The notes under the pieces: model-generated | Told to the model about the DNA's origin: nothing | Databases searched by the model: none | Seen by the model: the letters and a program-made list of their open reading frames with translations, nothing else | Part shown: positions 47,901 to 59,193 of the stretch, piece after piece | How positions within the stretch are numbered: position 1 is the first letter of the stretch | How the letters are laid out: every line of letters starts with the position of its first letter | Program-made: the position numbers and the translations under genes | Origin: Solanum dulcamara | Taxonomy: Eukaryota > Streptophyta > Magnoliopsida > Solanales > Solanaceae | Direction of reading: 5' to 3' | Length of the DNA stretch: 64,000 nt | Assembly (NCBI RefSeq): GCF_947179165.1 | Contig: NC_077244.1 | Coordinates: 74,446,144-74,510,143, forward strand

Positions 47901-50348
47901 TCGTGATTTAAGGGAACCATTTCTTGAATTTATGAATCTTTACTCAATTAGAGAAGGAATGTCATTTCCTCAAAAGTCATTATTAAGTAGTCTGCGGGCT
48001 TTATTTACTATATGTAATAAAACCTCTTGATTCTTATGAGTCCGCGAACAAATTCCATGCACAGTAATCTCATGTCAACACTAGTATATAAAAGAAGTCA
48101 GTAATGTACCGATAAAGCTAAATTCAGCTCTCACAGAAAATACTTTTGAGTACATTATAAGTTTGAATCATCACCTGATATAACAACTCTGCCTCAAACC
48201 AAAGAGCCGGCTATATGAATTATCACTGTCCTATTCACTTCATTTAGACTCGTTCTATTCAATATTAAAAAATTTATGCTCTCTAACACTGGAAGGTCTT
48301 TACATTTTGTACCGACACATAAATCTCTAGTATTAATAAGAGACACCTAACGGTTATTGAACATAAATTAAGTTGCACCAACATGACTAGGGCTCAATCC
48401 TAACTAATTGGTATCGCACATATGGATCCTTTTCTTTCATTATACCCTACTTTTTCTCTAAGTCTGCATACGTTTCAAGAGCTTCAAGGTCTTTGAAACA
48501 ACTTTCTTTAATGTGCATCTGGAGGTCGACGTGGGATATAACTAAACCATCTCAAGTGATCTTCTCACATACTGCAATTGCAACTATAACAAGCTCAATA
48601 CTTCTTTTTAAAAGTCAAAAGATCTCATTGCCATTTCCCAAGTTCATGTCCTACCCAACAGTAACTCTTTCCCACTTTGATCCCTAGGTGACTTGAAACT
48701 CGACCATATGGTTGGAGGGGAGGGTTTTACCAGAAGGACATCCCTCCATAGTCAAGGGATCAGATACATTCTTATAAGCAATAAATCATAACGAAATAGT
48801 CACTTATGATTGCCACTGTTTATCACATGCTACTTCTTCGATTGACATGTACAAACAAAACTTTAAGTTCTTCAGCATGTAATGAAGCACATAAAGTTCA
48901 GAATAGCAAATGAATACAGTCAAAGTAAGGACAAAATAGTGAACGTCATGTACAGTGAGGAATTAAAGTACACATCTTCAAGAAAGAGATCATGAAATTT
49001 ACATGCAAGGAGGTGGGCCTTCACCCTCAGGCTCCAATTTGCGCCATTCATAAGGCTTGGCAGCTGTGTCCAAAGCCCAAACATCAGCTAGAGGCCGTTT
49101 ACCTGAAAATAATGGATCAAATTATTAATTCTTTGTATATTATTGCTTAAATAAAATGGGGGGACCTCTTCATGAGACCGACCATCATTTCCACCGATAG
49201 CCATGAGATATCTTTGCCCTACTAAAGCCATGACGTGGCCATAACGTGGCCCTGGACCAGGTCCTTGGACGACAACCCTAAAAAAGATCAGAATTATTTC
49301 AATAGCTGATCACCGTACTTCACCAGCATACACCATGTTCATCGAAACTAAGTCACTACTTGAACTGCTAGGTGCCAACCTGTGCCATCGTGGGCGTTGT
49401 TGTGTAAGGTCCAGAACATGAAGATCCTCAGCTGACAATCCAGCTGGACCAATTCCACCCTGAGATGAATAGCATAGAACATCTTAACTAGCAAACATAT
49501 ATAATCATGCATGAAGCAAATGAAATGCTTTCAGTTTATACCAACCTGAATAACAACCATAGTTCCAACCGCGGTAGCAACATGAGCAGCTCTTGGTGTG
49601 GGTGGCTCTCCTATTGGAGTCATCCTGTGATTATTAATAAACAGGCACATACTTTATCCATTCTAAGCAAACAACAAATTAGAATGTAGCTTACCAGTGA
49701 CACCAATAGCCACTTACCTAGACCATTTATTTGTCAATACATCATAGCAGTGCACATCAGCAGTAGCCCCAGCCAAACCTGCAATTAAGACCTCTTCTAT
49801 CAATTGGTCACTTCATTCATTGCATTGAATCTACACAACTGGGAAGTATACCATATTCTAATCAAATCAGAAAATTGTCCATGAATTGCCCAGAAAAGAG
49901 GGCAGTCAAGTTGGATAATTAGGAGAATTGGAGGAAACGTACGAATTCCAGCACTTCCAGCAGAAGAAGGAGTCCCTGAAGCAGCAGAATTCCCTTCAAG
50001 AGCAGTTGCACCACCAAAGAGAATAAGCCTAGGACCAATGTAATTTGGGCTACCTTCCTCTCCAACAGCCGGTACAGCCGTTAACGTATGCCCGCACCTT
50101 GACCCTGGACCATCCTCCTTCTTCTCCATAACTGCGTGCACCACAGAGTATGTGGGAGCACACCTCGGCCCCGCCAGCGGAGTACTACCCTGCTGCTGCG
50201 GAGGCTGAGAAGTCGCTGGCTGCTGCTCATCCTTAGGAGTCTCCGGCGGAGATCCCCCGGCTGATGACTGGCCGTTTAGCTGCTCCGACGACGCGCTTTT
50301 ATTCTGATCGTGATCGGATTCCGATGACATCGTTGAATCCACATCCAT
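35951..50348 (-). CDS. BSL2/BSL3-like: BSU1-like Kelch-repeat Ser/Thr phosphatase, BSL2/BSL3 type (21 exons, 996 aa)
   Basis: Exons 5'-3' on minus: 50,348-49,943; 49,778-49,718; 49,624-49,546; 49,459-49,380; 49,277-49,183; 49,102-49,003; 45,500-45,431; 44,288-44,187; 44,098-44,017; 43,889-43,710; 41,173-40,909; 40,806-40,566; 40,483-40,313; 38,540-38,302; 37,794-37,710; 37,590-37,492; 37,418-37,219; 37,142-37,067; 36,481-36,346; 36,256-36,117; 36,034-35,951 (2,991 nt). Residues 1-60 are low-complexity Ser/Gln/Pro. Kelch blades cover about 65-420 ([59 protein letters not shown]). The PP1/PP2A-type catalytic domain, about 650-960, has GDLHG, GDYVDRG, RGNHE, HGGIG and RAHECVMDG, so the metal- and phosphate-binding residues are present. 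The C-terminus is [12 protein letters not shown]. Arabidopsis BSU1 family members dephosphorylate the GSK3-like kinase BIN2 in brassinosteroid signalling, and potato BSLs are bound by Phytophthora infestans AVR2; the same roles are inferred. In-frame upstream ATG at 50,357 would add three residues. Confidence 0.95.
36955..37005 (-). pseudogene. Copied piece of BSL exon 17 inside intron 18
   Basis: On minus, atcactatggatgctggctc is identical to part of exon 17 (around 37,245-37,265). Neighbouring bases also align, so the translation keeps RPITMDAGS followed by YWLLFW where the exon has IVLMDLLW. It is not bounded by obvious splice sites and is not needed in the reconstructed transcript. Confidence 0.65.
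38751..38764. repeat. Poly-C run in BSL intron 13
   Basis: About 13 C residues after ccctcccc; prone to length error. Confidence 0.8.
38851..38947 (+). mobile_element. TS/RTE 3'-end fragment in BSL intron 13
   Basis: Contains cttgagcctctacctccatg, aggtagtctgcatacattct, gtgggatttcactgggtatg and a (TTG)4 tail, the conserved TS/SolRTE 3' region. It lies antisense to BSL. Confidence 0.75.
39253..39384. repeat. Two tandem copies of a 66-bp unit
   Basis: taacctagaacggcacatga starts at 39,253 and again at 39,319. Each copy ends in cataaagctatg. The copies differ at about three positions (acattcaac against acagtcgac). It is in BSL intron 13. Confidence 0.9.
39526..40141. mobile_element. PIF/Harbinger-like MITE (outer), interrupted
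   Basis: The left end ggaggtgtttggttgactt mirrors the right end, aagccaatccaaacatccac, imperfectly. Both flanks are tta (39,523-39,525; 40,142-40,144), the TSD typical of PIF/Harbinger. A second MITE sits inside near its left end. It is in BSL intron 13 and has no coding capacity. Confidence 0.65.
39560..39950. mobile_element. PIF/Harbinger-like MITE (inner), 20-bp perfect TIR
   Basis: gagcccgtttggatgggctt at 39,560 is exactly complementary to the last 20 bases ending at 39,950. TSD tta occurs on both sides. 391 bp and AT-rich, with internal aagtgcttttagaac and related words also found in the outer element and at 41,439. Confidence 0.85.
41439..41645. mobile_element. Related MITE in BSL intron 10
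   Basis: Ends gagcctgtttggattgactt and its near-complement, aagttcatccaaacaggctc, with the matching region extending about 28 bp. Flanks are ttg/tta, so the TSD is imperfect. 207 bp, of the same broad family as the MITEs at 39.5-40.1 kb. Confidence 0.75.
41736..43450 (+). mobile_element. RTE LINE, 3' half, degenerate, in BSL intron 10
   Basis: Shifting plus frames give [30 protein letters not shown], the catalytic region FVDDIVLID near 42,320 (usual FADD), a thumb/C-terminal remnant [17 protein letters not shown] near 42,730, and then the 3' region ggtctgcgtacacccaaccc and a (TTG)n tail to 43,450. Many stops. Antisense to BSL. The left edge is approximate and no TSD was found. Confidence 0.85.
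45866..45910. repeat. Short tandem repeat in BSL intron 6
   Basis: tttttatagaagtggtggt occurs twice, about 23 bp apart. Confidence 0.7.
46713..46725. repeat. Target-site duplication of L1-type LINE (left)
   Basis: atgtaaacaggat, repeated exactly at 47,535-47,547. Confidence 0.85.
46726..47534 (+). mobile_element. 5'-truncated L1-type LINE in BSL intron 6
   Basis: The element is bounded by a perfect 13-bp duplication and ends in a poly(A) tract at 47,527-47,535. Plus frames give the end of a plant LINE ORF2: [17 protein letters not shown], then [27 protein letters not shown] and the zf-RVT zinc-binding motif [21 protein letters not shown] near 47,095-47,165. Several frameshifts and stops. 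It is antisense to BSL and lies in the largest BSL intron (3.5 kb). Confidence 0.9.
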
Positions 50349-50361
50349 ATCCCTCACCTTG

Positions 50362-50369
50362 AAACCCTA
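50362..50369 (-). promoter_or_regulatory. Telo-box-like motif in BSL 5' UTR
   Basis: aaaccctag on plus (ctagggttt on the gene strand), 14 bases upstream of the start codon. Such motifs are common near the 5' ends of plant housekeeping genes; function here is inferred. Confidence 0.4.
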
Positions 50370-50519
50370 GATTCCTAAGCTTATTGGAGCTCCAATTCTC
50401 AATCATAGCCAGTTTGGATCACCATTTCCAATCCAATTCAAACCACAAATGTCGAAAAACACAATTCCCAGTCCCTAGATCCTCTGATTCAAATACATTC
50501 AAGTTCTCCAAAAAAAAAT

Positions 50520-50672
50520 ACAGACCGAAAGAGAGAAAATTCTAGGTTTTTCTTTCTCTCTTCTTCTCCTGAGAAAAAACTTCAAGACGGTCGTCGAGGA
50601 ATACAATAGCAACACTTTCTCTCTCTAAAACTCCTTCTCTGTCCAATCCTCCATCACTCGCTTTCTCTCTCT
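50520..50672 (-). promoter_or_regulatory. GA-rich 5' UTR tract of the BSL gene
   Basis: Plus-strand ctctctct and tttctctc blocks read as GA repeats in the transcript. Together with the TATA box this suggests a leader of about 300 nt without introns. Confidence 0.5.
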
Positions 50673-50677
50673 ACAAG

Positions 50678-50685
50678 TATTTATA
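50678..50685 (-). promoter_or_regulatory. TATA box of the BSL gene
   Basis: tatttata on plus reads tataaata on the gene strand. It lies about 330 bp upstream of the ATG, and the sequence between is pyrimidine-rich on plus. Transcription would start near 50,645-50,655. Confidence 0.5.
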
Positions 50686-50759
50686 TGTATGTATAGATTC
50701 ATACGTATTTTTCTGCGGATAGTATCTCTGTCTCTCTCATCTGTGTGAATGGCTAAGAA

Positions 50760-51917
50760 GAAATGTGACTACGGTGGACTTCATTCTTTACCTCTCTCAA
50801 GGTACAAGTCCTGATGCATGATTTACACTTTGTTTTCGCAGATAGTACAAGAATCAATGCATAGAGTACAGCAGTTTTGTGCAGTCGTCAGATTTCTCTT
50901 TTGTAAAAATAACCGGTTCCGATTTCAACGGGAGCGGTGCCCTCGTTGATTGGGTGAAAAAGAAGGACTTAGTAATACGCGCAGGAGCGGCGCGTGTGTT
51001 GAGATGTATGAAACTGATTCAGCCTGACAAATACATATGGGATGAGAGCTGGCTTTGGCTTAAGATAATGTATTGCATGACTGGTTAAGAGTCATTCATA
51101 TTATAATGAGATTAGAATATGTACGGATCTTATTTGTATTTTATTATAAAAGTAAAAAAGCTATTTTATTGGCTCGCACATAAATAAATTTAAATACTTA
51201 TAAACTTATTTAATCGAATTTTAAGTTTATTCACACCCAAGTTTACAAAATCAATAAAAGATCATTTGACTTGTGTCGTTGTCTTGCATAGGTATGCATG
51301 TGTGAAATTATGGCGAAGAAATGTGTTAAAAGAGCATAAATTAAATGAAAAAAATTATCTCCAAAGATCTGTAATTTTTTAAAATCAATGTTGATTGTTA
51401 TTTAATTTGTTAAACTATAGTTTTCATCCGATAGACATAACTAACAAAGAGTGATAGATTTAATTTTTCAAATTGGCAATTAAGCAAATATGCTACCTGA
51501 TCAAGTAGGTGTTTTTCTAAGAAGAAGATGGGTGCGGTCGGACCTAAAGTGAGTTGTAGAGCAACAAAATCGTACGTTCAACGTGATCAATAGATGCTTG
51601 GGAAGTACCTGAAGTGTTCTTTCTAAAGTCAAACCAACAAGTAAGGGTGTCTGACTGCCACAAATTGTTATAGGAATTGCTTAAAAACTGCTGCAAATTA
51701 ATTGTGGCAGCCATAACTACAGGAGTCAAGCAAACCATAACTACGAAAATCAAGGATGGGTTTGGATCTTTTAATGAGTGGGTTTGGATTTTTTAATGGG
51801 CGGGTTTGGGTCTTTTAATTGATGGAGTGTGGTGGGTGTTTATGTGGAGATCATATGTGGCGTAAATTAATATACATGAGATGCCACATTTCATTCCGTC
51901 AAACAAAGGAGTAGAAG
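50760..51917. other. Upstream region of BSL, no gene seen
   Basis: The 69-codon plus ORF at 50,879-51,088 and the minus ORF at 51,544-51,753 have no recognisable domain. The stretch likely holds the distal BSL promoter. Confidence 0.5.
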
Positions 51918-51950
51918 CACTACTAAAAAAATGTCAAAAAAATGATTCAA

Positions 51951-52021
51951 AAAAGTGACGGACTGCGTCGCTTTTTTGATCAAAATCGACGGAAAAGTGA
52001 CGCAGTCATTTTCGTCGCTTT
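51951..52021. repeat. Subterminal inverted repeats of the CACTA element
   Basis: aagtgacggactgcgtcgct is a near-palindrome and is followed by a second gtgacgcagtcattttcgtcgc copy; both can bind the element's own TNP-type protein in known CACTA systems. Confidence 0.6.
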
Positions 52022-52189
52022 TCAACATTTGGCATTATAAGTTCATCATCGGAAACCTCCTCTAGCATGTGTTGAGGATGTTCTAGTGTGGTTTTCAACT
52101 CAACATCAACTTATTTTTGAACAAGTGCAACATCATTTTGGTACGCCGATCTAATACATTCTCAATTTCAATTCTTTCCACAGGCTTTG
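52022..52189 (-). pseudogene. C-terminal end of CACTA ORF, cut off by the gypsy insertion
   Basis: On minus from 52,189 the frame reads an acidic tail (PVERIEIENVLD, then after a shift a region ending SDDELIMPN), typical of the end of DUF4216-containing CACTA proteins. The bases continue directly from the codons at 61,486-61,505 once the retrotransposon and one TSD copy are ignored. Confidence 0.6.
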
Positions 52190-52967
52190 TGTCACGACCC
52201 AAAAACTGAGGTCATGATGGCACACATCTCAAAACCCAATCTGATGTGTAACCCTAAAAATAAAATTCATACAAAACTTCCAAAGAGGAAAGTGATTCCA
52301 CGATTTAAATAAAAAGAAAAAAAAACAATGAAGAAATTATCCCAAAACCTGGTGTCATAAGTATAAAGAGCATCTAATACAAGGTTCGAATCTGAAGATA
52401 CAACATAAGTCTCTGAATGATACAAAAGACTGAAAAATAAAGATAGACTAGTGACGATCCGAATTCTGGGACCTCACCACTAATCTGAGAATTACACAAT
52501 CCGCTAGAATATTAACTGCCACGTGGGGTACCCCGACTAGTATCTGCATCAAAAAGGGACACAGAAGTAGGGGTGAGTACAATTCACATGTACTCAGTAG
52601 GTTTTAGCTGACTGAGTATAAGGAATTAATCAAACCTATGAAATAAACTAAGGAACGCTTCCACCTGCATATAGAAAAGTCCCACTTCGGCATCGGTGCC
52701 GCCAGTTTATATATATAGTGGCACGAATAAAGTATAATAACAACTCATAATCACAATTAATCAAATAATTCAAGCAGCACAAATGTCAATGCAATGCAAT
52801 GCAATATGATGATGCAATGATGTGGTGGTACGGTGGAATCAAGACTGTCGCACAGCCTGTCGTATACACCTGCCGAGCTGTGCTACCAAGCAGGACCCAT
52901 GGGGGTCTCGCAGACCATATACCTCAATCACAATATCTCATTATCCTTGCCACCTCCTCGTGGTCAA

Positions 52968-53101
52968 GGGATCACAATGCATCCACTACCCTGCCGGAAA
53001 ACTACCTCGGTCAGGGACTCAAGATACAAAGGTTGGGATCACAATGCATCCACTACCCTACCGGAAAACTGCCTCGGTCAGGGACTCAAGATACAAAGGT
53101 T
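52968..53101. repeat. Tandem 67-bp duplication inside the LTR (3' copy)
   Basis: gggatcacaatgcatccact starts at 52,968 and 53,035; the units differ at two or three bases. The same pair occurs at 60,178-60,311 in the other LTR. Confidence 0.9.
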
Positions 53102-54185
53102 TAAAGGTGTTTCATTTTCTTTCTCAAAAAGAATTTCCATATTTCTCAACTTCCCATGTTTCATGATGTGATGAATGAGGATGAATGCATCAAAACACAT
53201 ATGCATGGAAGTAATAATCAACTCACATGTGGTATAATGTTCAAAGTTCTCAAAACTTAACCTACACATGATATTCACCCTCAATAAATAGTAACGGGAA
53301 GAACACACTTTCATTTAAATATTCACCCCTTTCTCAACAATATTTCAATACTCAAGTATGCTCAAAACCCCTAACTCAATCTCTCAGGCGGCATCACAAG
53401 TCAAATAATATACTCAAGCCTCTCTCTTAGGCAAATCATAATTCACATGCTCTCAAAGCAAATAAGATAACAAATAAGGCCCCCACACGGGCTATGTAAT
53501 ACAAATAAACCCCGTCACGGCAACACATTAATAAATAAGCCTCCACACGGACATCATAATATATATAACATTCTCAACTCATACTACAACCCCATCCCAA
53601 AGTCTATAACATATGAATGATTAATTACCCCATCTCAATCTCAAAGAAAGATAGCCAAACCTACCTCAATTGCCGAAACCGCACTCGAATACCTCCACCG
53701 GACAAGTAACTCTCGAATTCAGCGCTCGGAATGACAACCCACTATCAACAATGAAACATACACGTCACAAGGAGTCCAATGACACCCATATTGATAGGTT
53801 TCGGAACCGGGGGTAAAATGGTCCAAAAATTAACTATTTTCGAAAAGGGTCAAATCTGTAAATTTATTGAACAATCCCATTCTATTGGTAATAAGGAACT
53901 CATGGTTGAAAAACCCATAAAAATAGAGCTCAAAACGAGTTGGAAATCACAATTTTCCTTAAATTCGGATTAGGGAAGAAACAAGGATTTTTGGGGTTTG
54001 AAACTAAAATTTAAGAGTTAAAATCGTCAAAAACTTAATGAAAAAGGAAGGTTTTAGGTCAAAAATCACTTACCCAACACTTTGCCTCGAAAATCTCTTC
54101 TCAAATCACCTCAAGGAGTTCAAGAACTCAAACAAATGTTGAAAAATATTGAAATGAGAAGAAAGGGGCATTTTCTGCCCAAAAA

Positions 54186-54233
54186 GTTACTGTTCACGCG
54201 TGTTACTGTTCACGCGTGTTACTGTTCACGCGT
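54186..54233. repeat. Three 16-bp tandem repeats in LTR U3 (3' copy)
   Basis: gttactgttcacgcgt occurs three times in direct succession, 42-90 bases from the start of the LTR on the element strand. Each unit includes acgcgt, which fits the CGCG-type core bound by plant CAMTA factors. The same triplet occurs at 61,396-61,443. Confidence 0.9.
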
Positions 54234-54285
54234 GTTTTGTACAAATTTACGAAAATCACCCTCAAGGTCATTACAATATCCACCA

Positions 54286-57200
54286 CTAAAAAGGATGTTC
54301 GTCCTCGAACATAAGATAAAATAAAGTACCTGGGGTCTCAAAAAGCTGAGGGTATCGAGCCTGCATATCAGACTCTAACTCCCAAGTCGCCTCCTCAGCA
54401 GGCCGATGCTGCCACTGCACCTTGACCGAAGCGACCTCCTTGGTCCTGAGTCTACGAAGCCGCCTATCTAGAATAACTGTCGGCTCCTCCTCATAAGTCA
54501 AATCCGGACTCAACTCTACCGCATCATAAGAAATCACATGAGACTCATCCGGTATGTACTTGCGAAGCATGGAAACATGAAACACCGGATGGACAGCTGA
54601 CAATTTAGGGGGTAAGGCCAACTTATACGCCACTCCACCTACTCTCCTCAGGATTTCAAACGGGCCAACAAACCTTGGGCTAAGCTTGCCCTTCTTTCCG
54701 AACCTCATCACACCCTTCATGGGCGATATTTTAAGCCACACGCAATCACCCACCATGAACTCTAAGGGACGAACCCTCCTATCAGCATAACTCTTCTGAC
54801 GACTCTGAGCTGTCAATAGTCGACCCTGAATCAAACGTACCCGCTCCACAGCATCCCTAAGTAAGTCAGTATCCAATGCATCAACCGCAACAGAATCAAA
54901 CCATCCAATGGGTGATCGACACCTACGACCATACAATGCCTCAAATGGTGCCATTTGAATGCTGGAGTGATAACTGTTATTATAGGCAAACTCTGCTAAG
55001 GGCAAGTGTTGGTCCCATCGGGCACCAAAATCAATCACACAGGCCCTAAGCATATCCTCCAACACCTGAATAGTCCGTTCAGACTGACCATCGGTTTGGG
55101 GATGAAATGCTGAACTCATCTCTAGTCGCGTACCCAAACCACGCTGTAATGCCTTCCAAAAGTGAGAGGTGAACACTGAACCCCGATCCGATACAATAGA
55201 GATAGGCACCCCATGCAGCCTAACAATCTCACGAAGATAGATCCTAGCTAACTGATCCGCATTGTAGCTAGTCTTCACCGGAAGGAAATGGGCTGATTTG
55301 GTCAATCGATCCACAATCACCCAGACAGAGTCATACTTACCCAATGCCATGGGTAATCCAGACACGAAGTCCATAGTGATACGCTCCCATTTCCACTCAG
55401 GAATGGGCATCCTTTGCATAGGACCACCCGGTTTCTGATGCTCATACTTCACTTGTTGGCAATTTAGACACTTAGCCACAAAATCAATAATGTCTCTCTT
55501 CATGCCACACCACCAATAATGTTGTTTCAAGTCATGAAACATCTTTGCCACTCCCGGGTGAATCGAATACTTGGAACAATGAGCCTCCTCTAATATCATA
55601 CGTACCCATTCACTAACCTTGGGCACACAAATGCGACCATTAATCCTCAAAACTCCTTCCTGATCAAGAGAGGCTGATTTTGCTTCACCACTCAACACTT
55701 TGTCTCGAATGGCCCTCAACTTTTCATCTTCAAACTGGTGTGTACGAATCTGGTCCATCAAAGTAGACCTAGCCTCCACAAATGCCAAAATACCATGATG
55801 TGTAGAAATATCCAGTCGGACCAACTGTCTAGCCAATGACTGAACCTCCAACGCCAAAGGCCTCTCCACAGCCTTAAGAAAGGCCAAACTACCCATGCTA
55901 GATGCTTTGCGACTCAGGGCATCCGCTACCACATTAGCTTTGCCCGGATGATAAAGTATGGTAATGTCATAGTCTTTCAATAACTCTAACCACCTACGCT
56001 GCCGCATGTTCAGATTCGGCTGAGAAAAGATATACTTAAGGCTACGGTGGTCAGTATAGACCTCGCAATGCACTCCATAGAGATAATGCCTCCACAACTT
56101 CAGAACAAACACCACTGCTGCTAACTCTAAGTCGTGGGTAGGATAGTTCTTCTCATGTACCTTCAACTGTCGAGAAGCATAAGCTATAACTCTACCTTTT
56201 TGCATCAATACACCACCCAAGCCGACTCCCGAAGCATCACAAAACACAATAAATGCCACGCCCTCCTCGGGTAAGGCTAGAATAGGTGCTGAAGTCAATA
56301 ATTCCTTGAGCTTTTGAAAGCTCGCCTCACACTCATCAGTCCACTGAAATGCCACGGTCTTTTGAGTTAGCCTAGTCAATGGGGCTGCAATAGAAGAGAA
56401 TCCTTGAACAAACCGACGATAGTAGCCTGCCAACCCAATAAAACTCCGAATCTCGGTAACCGAAGTAGGCCTAACCCAATCACGAACCGCTGCAACTTTG
56501 GCTGGATCAACCATAATACCATCCTTGGTCACTATATGACCCAAGAATGTCACGGACTCAAGCCAAAACTCACATTTGGAGAATTTTGCATACAACTTCT
56601 CCTCTCTCAATCTCTGAAGGACTGTCCTCAGATGCCTAACATGATCCGCCTCATTCTTGGAATAAACCAAGATGTCATCAATAAACACAATCACAAACGA
56701 GTCCAAATAAGGTCGAAATACCCGGTTCATCAACTCCATAAAAGCAGCCGGGGCATTAGTCAACCCGAAGGACATAACCACAAACTCATAATGCCCATAA
56801 CGAGTCCTGAATGCAGTCTTCGGGATGTCAGATTCTCGAACTCTCAACTGATGGTAACCCGACCTCAAATCAATCTTTGAGAACACCGATGCACCTTGAA
56901 GCTGGTCAAATAAATCATCAATGCGAGGGAGAGGATACTTGTTCTTGATAGTGACTTTGTTCAACTGTCGATAGTCAATACACATCCTCATAGTACCATC
57001 TTTCTTCTTCACAAATAAAACCGGTGCACCCCACGGTGATACACTAGGTCTAATAAACCCTTTCTTCAATAAATCTTCCAATTGTTCTTTCAACTCTTTC
57101 AATTCTGCCGGAGCCATCCGATAAGGAGAAATAGAGATGGGTTTAGTGTCATGCTCCAAATCAATCACAAAATCGATATCACGATCAGGAGGAACTCCCG

Positions 57201-59193
57201 GCAAGTCTGTAGGAAATACATCCATAAACTCTCTCACCACCCTCGTAGTCTCTATATGAGATGACTCCGTGGTGAGATCACGTACATGAGCCAAATAAGA
57301 CAAACAACCCTTATCCATCAAGCGACGAGCACGAATATAAGATATCACCCCCTTAGGGTATGAACTCGGATTACCCTTCCATACTAAGCTAGGTAAACCG
57401 GGATAAGCTAAGGTCATGGTCTTTGCATAACAATCTAATATAGCATGATAAGGAGATAACCAGTCCATACCCAGTATCACATCAAAATCAAGCATGTCTA
57501 ATAAAATCAAGTCTGCACGGGTCTCTCTACCCGAAAATATCACCAAACATCCCTTGTATACCCGATCCACTACTAAAGATTCACCTATTGGGGTAGAAAT
57601 AGTAATAGGCACAATAAGGGACTCACTCACATAATCAATACCCACATCAAAATAATTCGACACATAAGAATAGGTAGACCCTGGGTCAAATAATACTGAA
57701 GCAGAACGATGGCAAACTGGAACAATACCTGTAATAACTGCATCAGAGGCTTCTGCCTCATATCTACCCGGTATAGCATAGCATAACTGACGGTCACCCT
57801 TAGCCTGCGAACCACTACGAGCACCACCTCGTACTCTACCCCTAGCACCATGGGTGCCACCTCTAGTATTCTGCGAAGAACCTCGAATAGTTGGAGCATC
57901 TATAGAATGAACAACTGGTGCCCCAGGCCGTCCATTAGAAGGAGCACGTTTGGGGCAATCTTGGGCCTTATGCCCAAACTCATCACACACATAACAACCT
58001 CGAGGACCTGAACTCCGTGGGGAATAACTAGAATTGTCAAAACGACCTCCGGAGCTCGAAGAACCCTGAATAGCTGCCTGGACTGGTCTGCCCTGATAAC
58101 CATGGGTTCCTGAACCCGAATATTCTCTACCCTTGGAGGAATGATCGCTGAATTGACCCTGCCGACGGAACCTCTTGGCCCCGCCCTGTCTAGCACGTCG
58201 GATACTCTCTATCATCCTGGCATGATCAATAATACTCTGAAACGTACCCCCAGACAATACAAGAGAGGCTGTAGCCTCCTGGAGATAACCGGCGAATCCC
58301 TTCACTAGTTTGCGAATCCGCTCGAATTCGGTGGGAATACTCGACATAGCATAACGAGATAACTCATGGAAGCGAGTCTCGTACTCAGATACAGATAAGG
58401 AGCCCTGCTCCAGTTTGTCAAACTCATCCCTACGCTGATCACGAAGGCTATATGGCACAAATCTCTCAAGGAACACCTCAGTAAACTGTTCCCAACTCAT
58501 CATAGGAGAACCAATAGGTCTACGAGCAAGAACTGACCTCCACCATTCTTTGGCCACTCCCGCAAATTGATATGAAGTGTAAGCAACTCCATGTGCCTCT
58601 AAAATGCCTAGGTTGAACAACCTATCTTGACACTCAGTCAAAAAGTCATAGGCTTTCTCTCCGGCTTTACCATCAAACCTTGGAGGTGCCAATCGAACGA
58701 ACCTCTCAAAACTCTTCTGCTCAGCTACCGACATGGCAGCATTAGCAGAAACTGGCGGAGCTGCAAATCTCGGAGGTGCAATAGAAGGCATTGAAGATGA
58801 ACCAGGAGTCTGAAATCCTACACTAGGCCCCTGAACTGGCGGTGTAGCACCAACTGTGATAGGAGAACCTATAGTACCTGAAATAATACCAGAGGTAGGA
58901 GCACCATCCAGTCTAGCCAATAATCGAACCAATAGCTCTTGAAGCATCGGAGTACTATCGGGAACCACAGGAGGCTGGGATGGCCTCTCCTCCTCAGTCT
59001 TCTGCTCTAAGTCATCCTCATGCTCATACATGGGCTCAGGTGATAGCTCTCTAGCTCGTCCACGAGCAGGTGCCGCTCCCCTTGCTCGGCCTCGTCCCCT
59101 GACTCCACCACGTCCTCTACCTCGCCCGCGTACTGGGGCTTGAGCAGCAGGTGCAGCCTCACCCTCAGTAATTGTGGCTCTAGTCCTCACCAT
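54286..59193 (-). CDS. Chromovirus Gag-Pol polyprotein (1,635 aa, intact)
   Basis: The N-terminus has an RG-rich tract (about 20-50) and acidic segment. The gag capsid region is at about 150-330, and the zinc knuckle [14 protein letters not shown] near 400. The aspartic protease motif [12 protein letters not shown] lies near 502. The RT domain has [13 protein letters not shown] and the active site [10 protein letters not shown] near 837. RNase H follows ([27 protein letters not shown]). The integrase has an HHCC finger near 1,205-1,240 (IHPGV … CLNCQQVK) and D,D-35-E residues in [18 protein letters not shown] and [11 protein letters not shown]. The C-terminal region at about 1,565-1,625 ([20 protein letters not shown]) resembles a chromodomain, which in chromoviruses helps direct insertion to heterochromatin. 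No stop or frameshift was seen. The stop is 10 bases before the 3' LTR. Confidence 0.96.
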   Translation of the reverse strand: MVRTRATITEGEAAPAAQAPVRGRGRGRGGVRGRGRARGAAPARGRARELSPEPMYEHEDDLEQKTEEERPSQPPVVPDSTPMLQELLVRLLARLDGAPTSGIISGTIGSPITVGATPPVQGPSVGFQTPGSSSMPSIAPPRFAAPPVSANAAMSVAEQKSFERFVRLAPPRFDGKAGEKAYDFLTECQDRLFNLGILEAHGVAYTSYQFAGVAKEWWRSVLARRPIGSPMMSWEQFTEVFLERFVPYSLRDQRRDEFDKLEQGSLSVSEYETRFHELSRYAMSSIPTEFERIRKLVKGFAGYLQEATASLVLSGGTFQSIIDHARMIESIRRARQGGAKRFRRQGQFSDHSSKGREYSGSGTHGYQGRPVQAAIQGSSSSGGRFDNSSYSPRSSGPRGCYVCDEFGHKAQDCPKRAPSNGRPGAPVVHSIDAPTIRGSSQNTRGGTHGARGRVRGGARSGSQAKGDRQLCYAIPGRYEAEASDAVITGIVPVCHRSASVLFDPGSTYSYVSNYFDVGIDYVSESLIVPITISTPIGESLVVDRVYKGCLVIFSGRETRADLILLDMLDFDVILGMDWLSPYHAILDCYAKTMTLAYPGLPSLVWKGNPSSYPKGVISYIRARRLMDKGCLSYLAHVRDLTTESSHIETTRVVREFMDVFPTDLPGVPPDRDIDFVIDLEHDTKPISISPYRMAPAELKELKEQLEDLLKKGFIRPSVSPWGAPVLFVKKKDGTMRMCIDYRQLNKVTIKNKYPLPRIDDLFDQLQGASVFSKIDLRSGYHQLRVRESDIPKTAFRTRYGHYEFVVMSFGLTNAPAAFMELMNRVFRPYLDSFVIVFIDDILVYSKNEADHVRHLRTVLQRLREEKLYAKFSKCEFWLESVTFLGHIVTKDGIMVDPAKVAAVRDWVRPTSVTEIRSFIGLAGYYRRFVQGFSSIAAPLTRLTQKTVAFQWTDECEASFQKLKELLTSAPILALPEEGVAFIVFCDASGVGLGGVLMQKGRVIAYASRQLKVHEKNYPTHDLELAAVVFVLKLWRHYLYGVHCEVYTDHRSLKYIFSQPNLNMRQRRWLELLKDYDITILYHPGKANVVADALSRKASSMGSLAFLKAVERPLALEVQSLARQLVRLDISTHHGILAFVEARSTLMDQIRTHQFEDEKLRAIRDKVLSGEAKSASLDQEGVLRINGRICVPKVSEWVRMILEEAHCSKYSIHPGVAKMFHDLKQHYWWCGMKRDIIDFVAKCLNCQQVKYEHQKPGGPMQRMPIPEWKWERITMDFVSGLPMALGKYDSVWVIVDRLTKSAHFLPVKTSYNADQLARIYLREIVRLHGVPISIVSDRGSVFTSHFWKALQRGLGTRLEMSSAFHPQTDGQSERTIQVLEDMLRACVIDFGARWDQHLPLAEFAYNNSYHSSIQMAPFEALYGRRCRSPIGWFDSVAVDALDTDLLRDAVERVRLIQGRLLTAQSRQKSYADRRVRPLEFMVGDCVWLKISPMKGVMRFGKKGKLSPRFVGPFEILRRVGGVAYKLALPPKLSAVHPVFHVSMLRKYIPDESHVISYDAVELSPDLTYEEEPTVILDRRLRRLRTKEVASVKVQWQHRPAEEATWELESDMQARYPQLFETPGTLFYLMFEDEHPF

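Larger units (their letters stand above)
52190..54275 (-). repeat. 3' LTR of the chromovirus
   Basis: 2,086 bp; on the element strand it runs tgtaatgacc to gggtcgtgaca. Colinear with 59,400-61,485 at a fixed offset of 7,210, with no difference seen by eye. TSD ctttg precedes it at 52,185-52,189. Apparent ORFs in the LTR occur identically in both copies and are not genes. Confidence 0.97.

Noticed and set aside
50879..51088. 69-codon plus ORF near the BSL promoter
   Set aside because: No recognised domain, no clear promoter or homologue in mind; may be chance.
52799..53171. Three overlapping plus-strand ORFs, repeated at 60,009-60,381
   Set aside because: They lie inside the LTRs, occur identically in both copies because the LTRs are the same, and have no domain.
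56404..56880. 158-codon plus-strand ORF
   Set aside because: Antisense shadow of the chromovirus reverse transcriptase.
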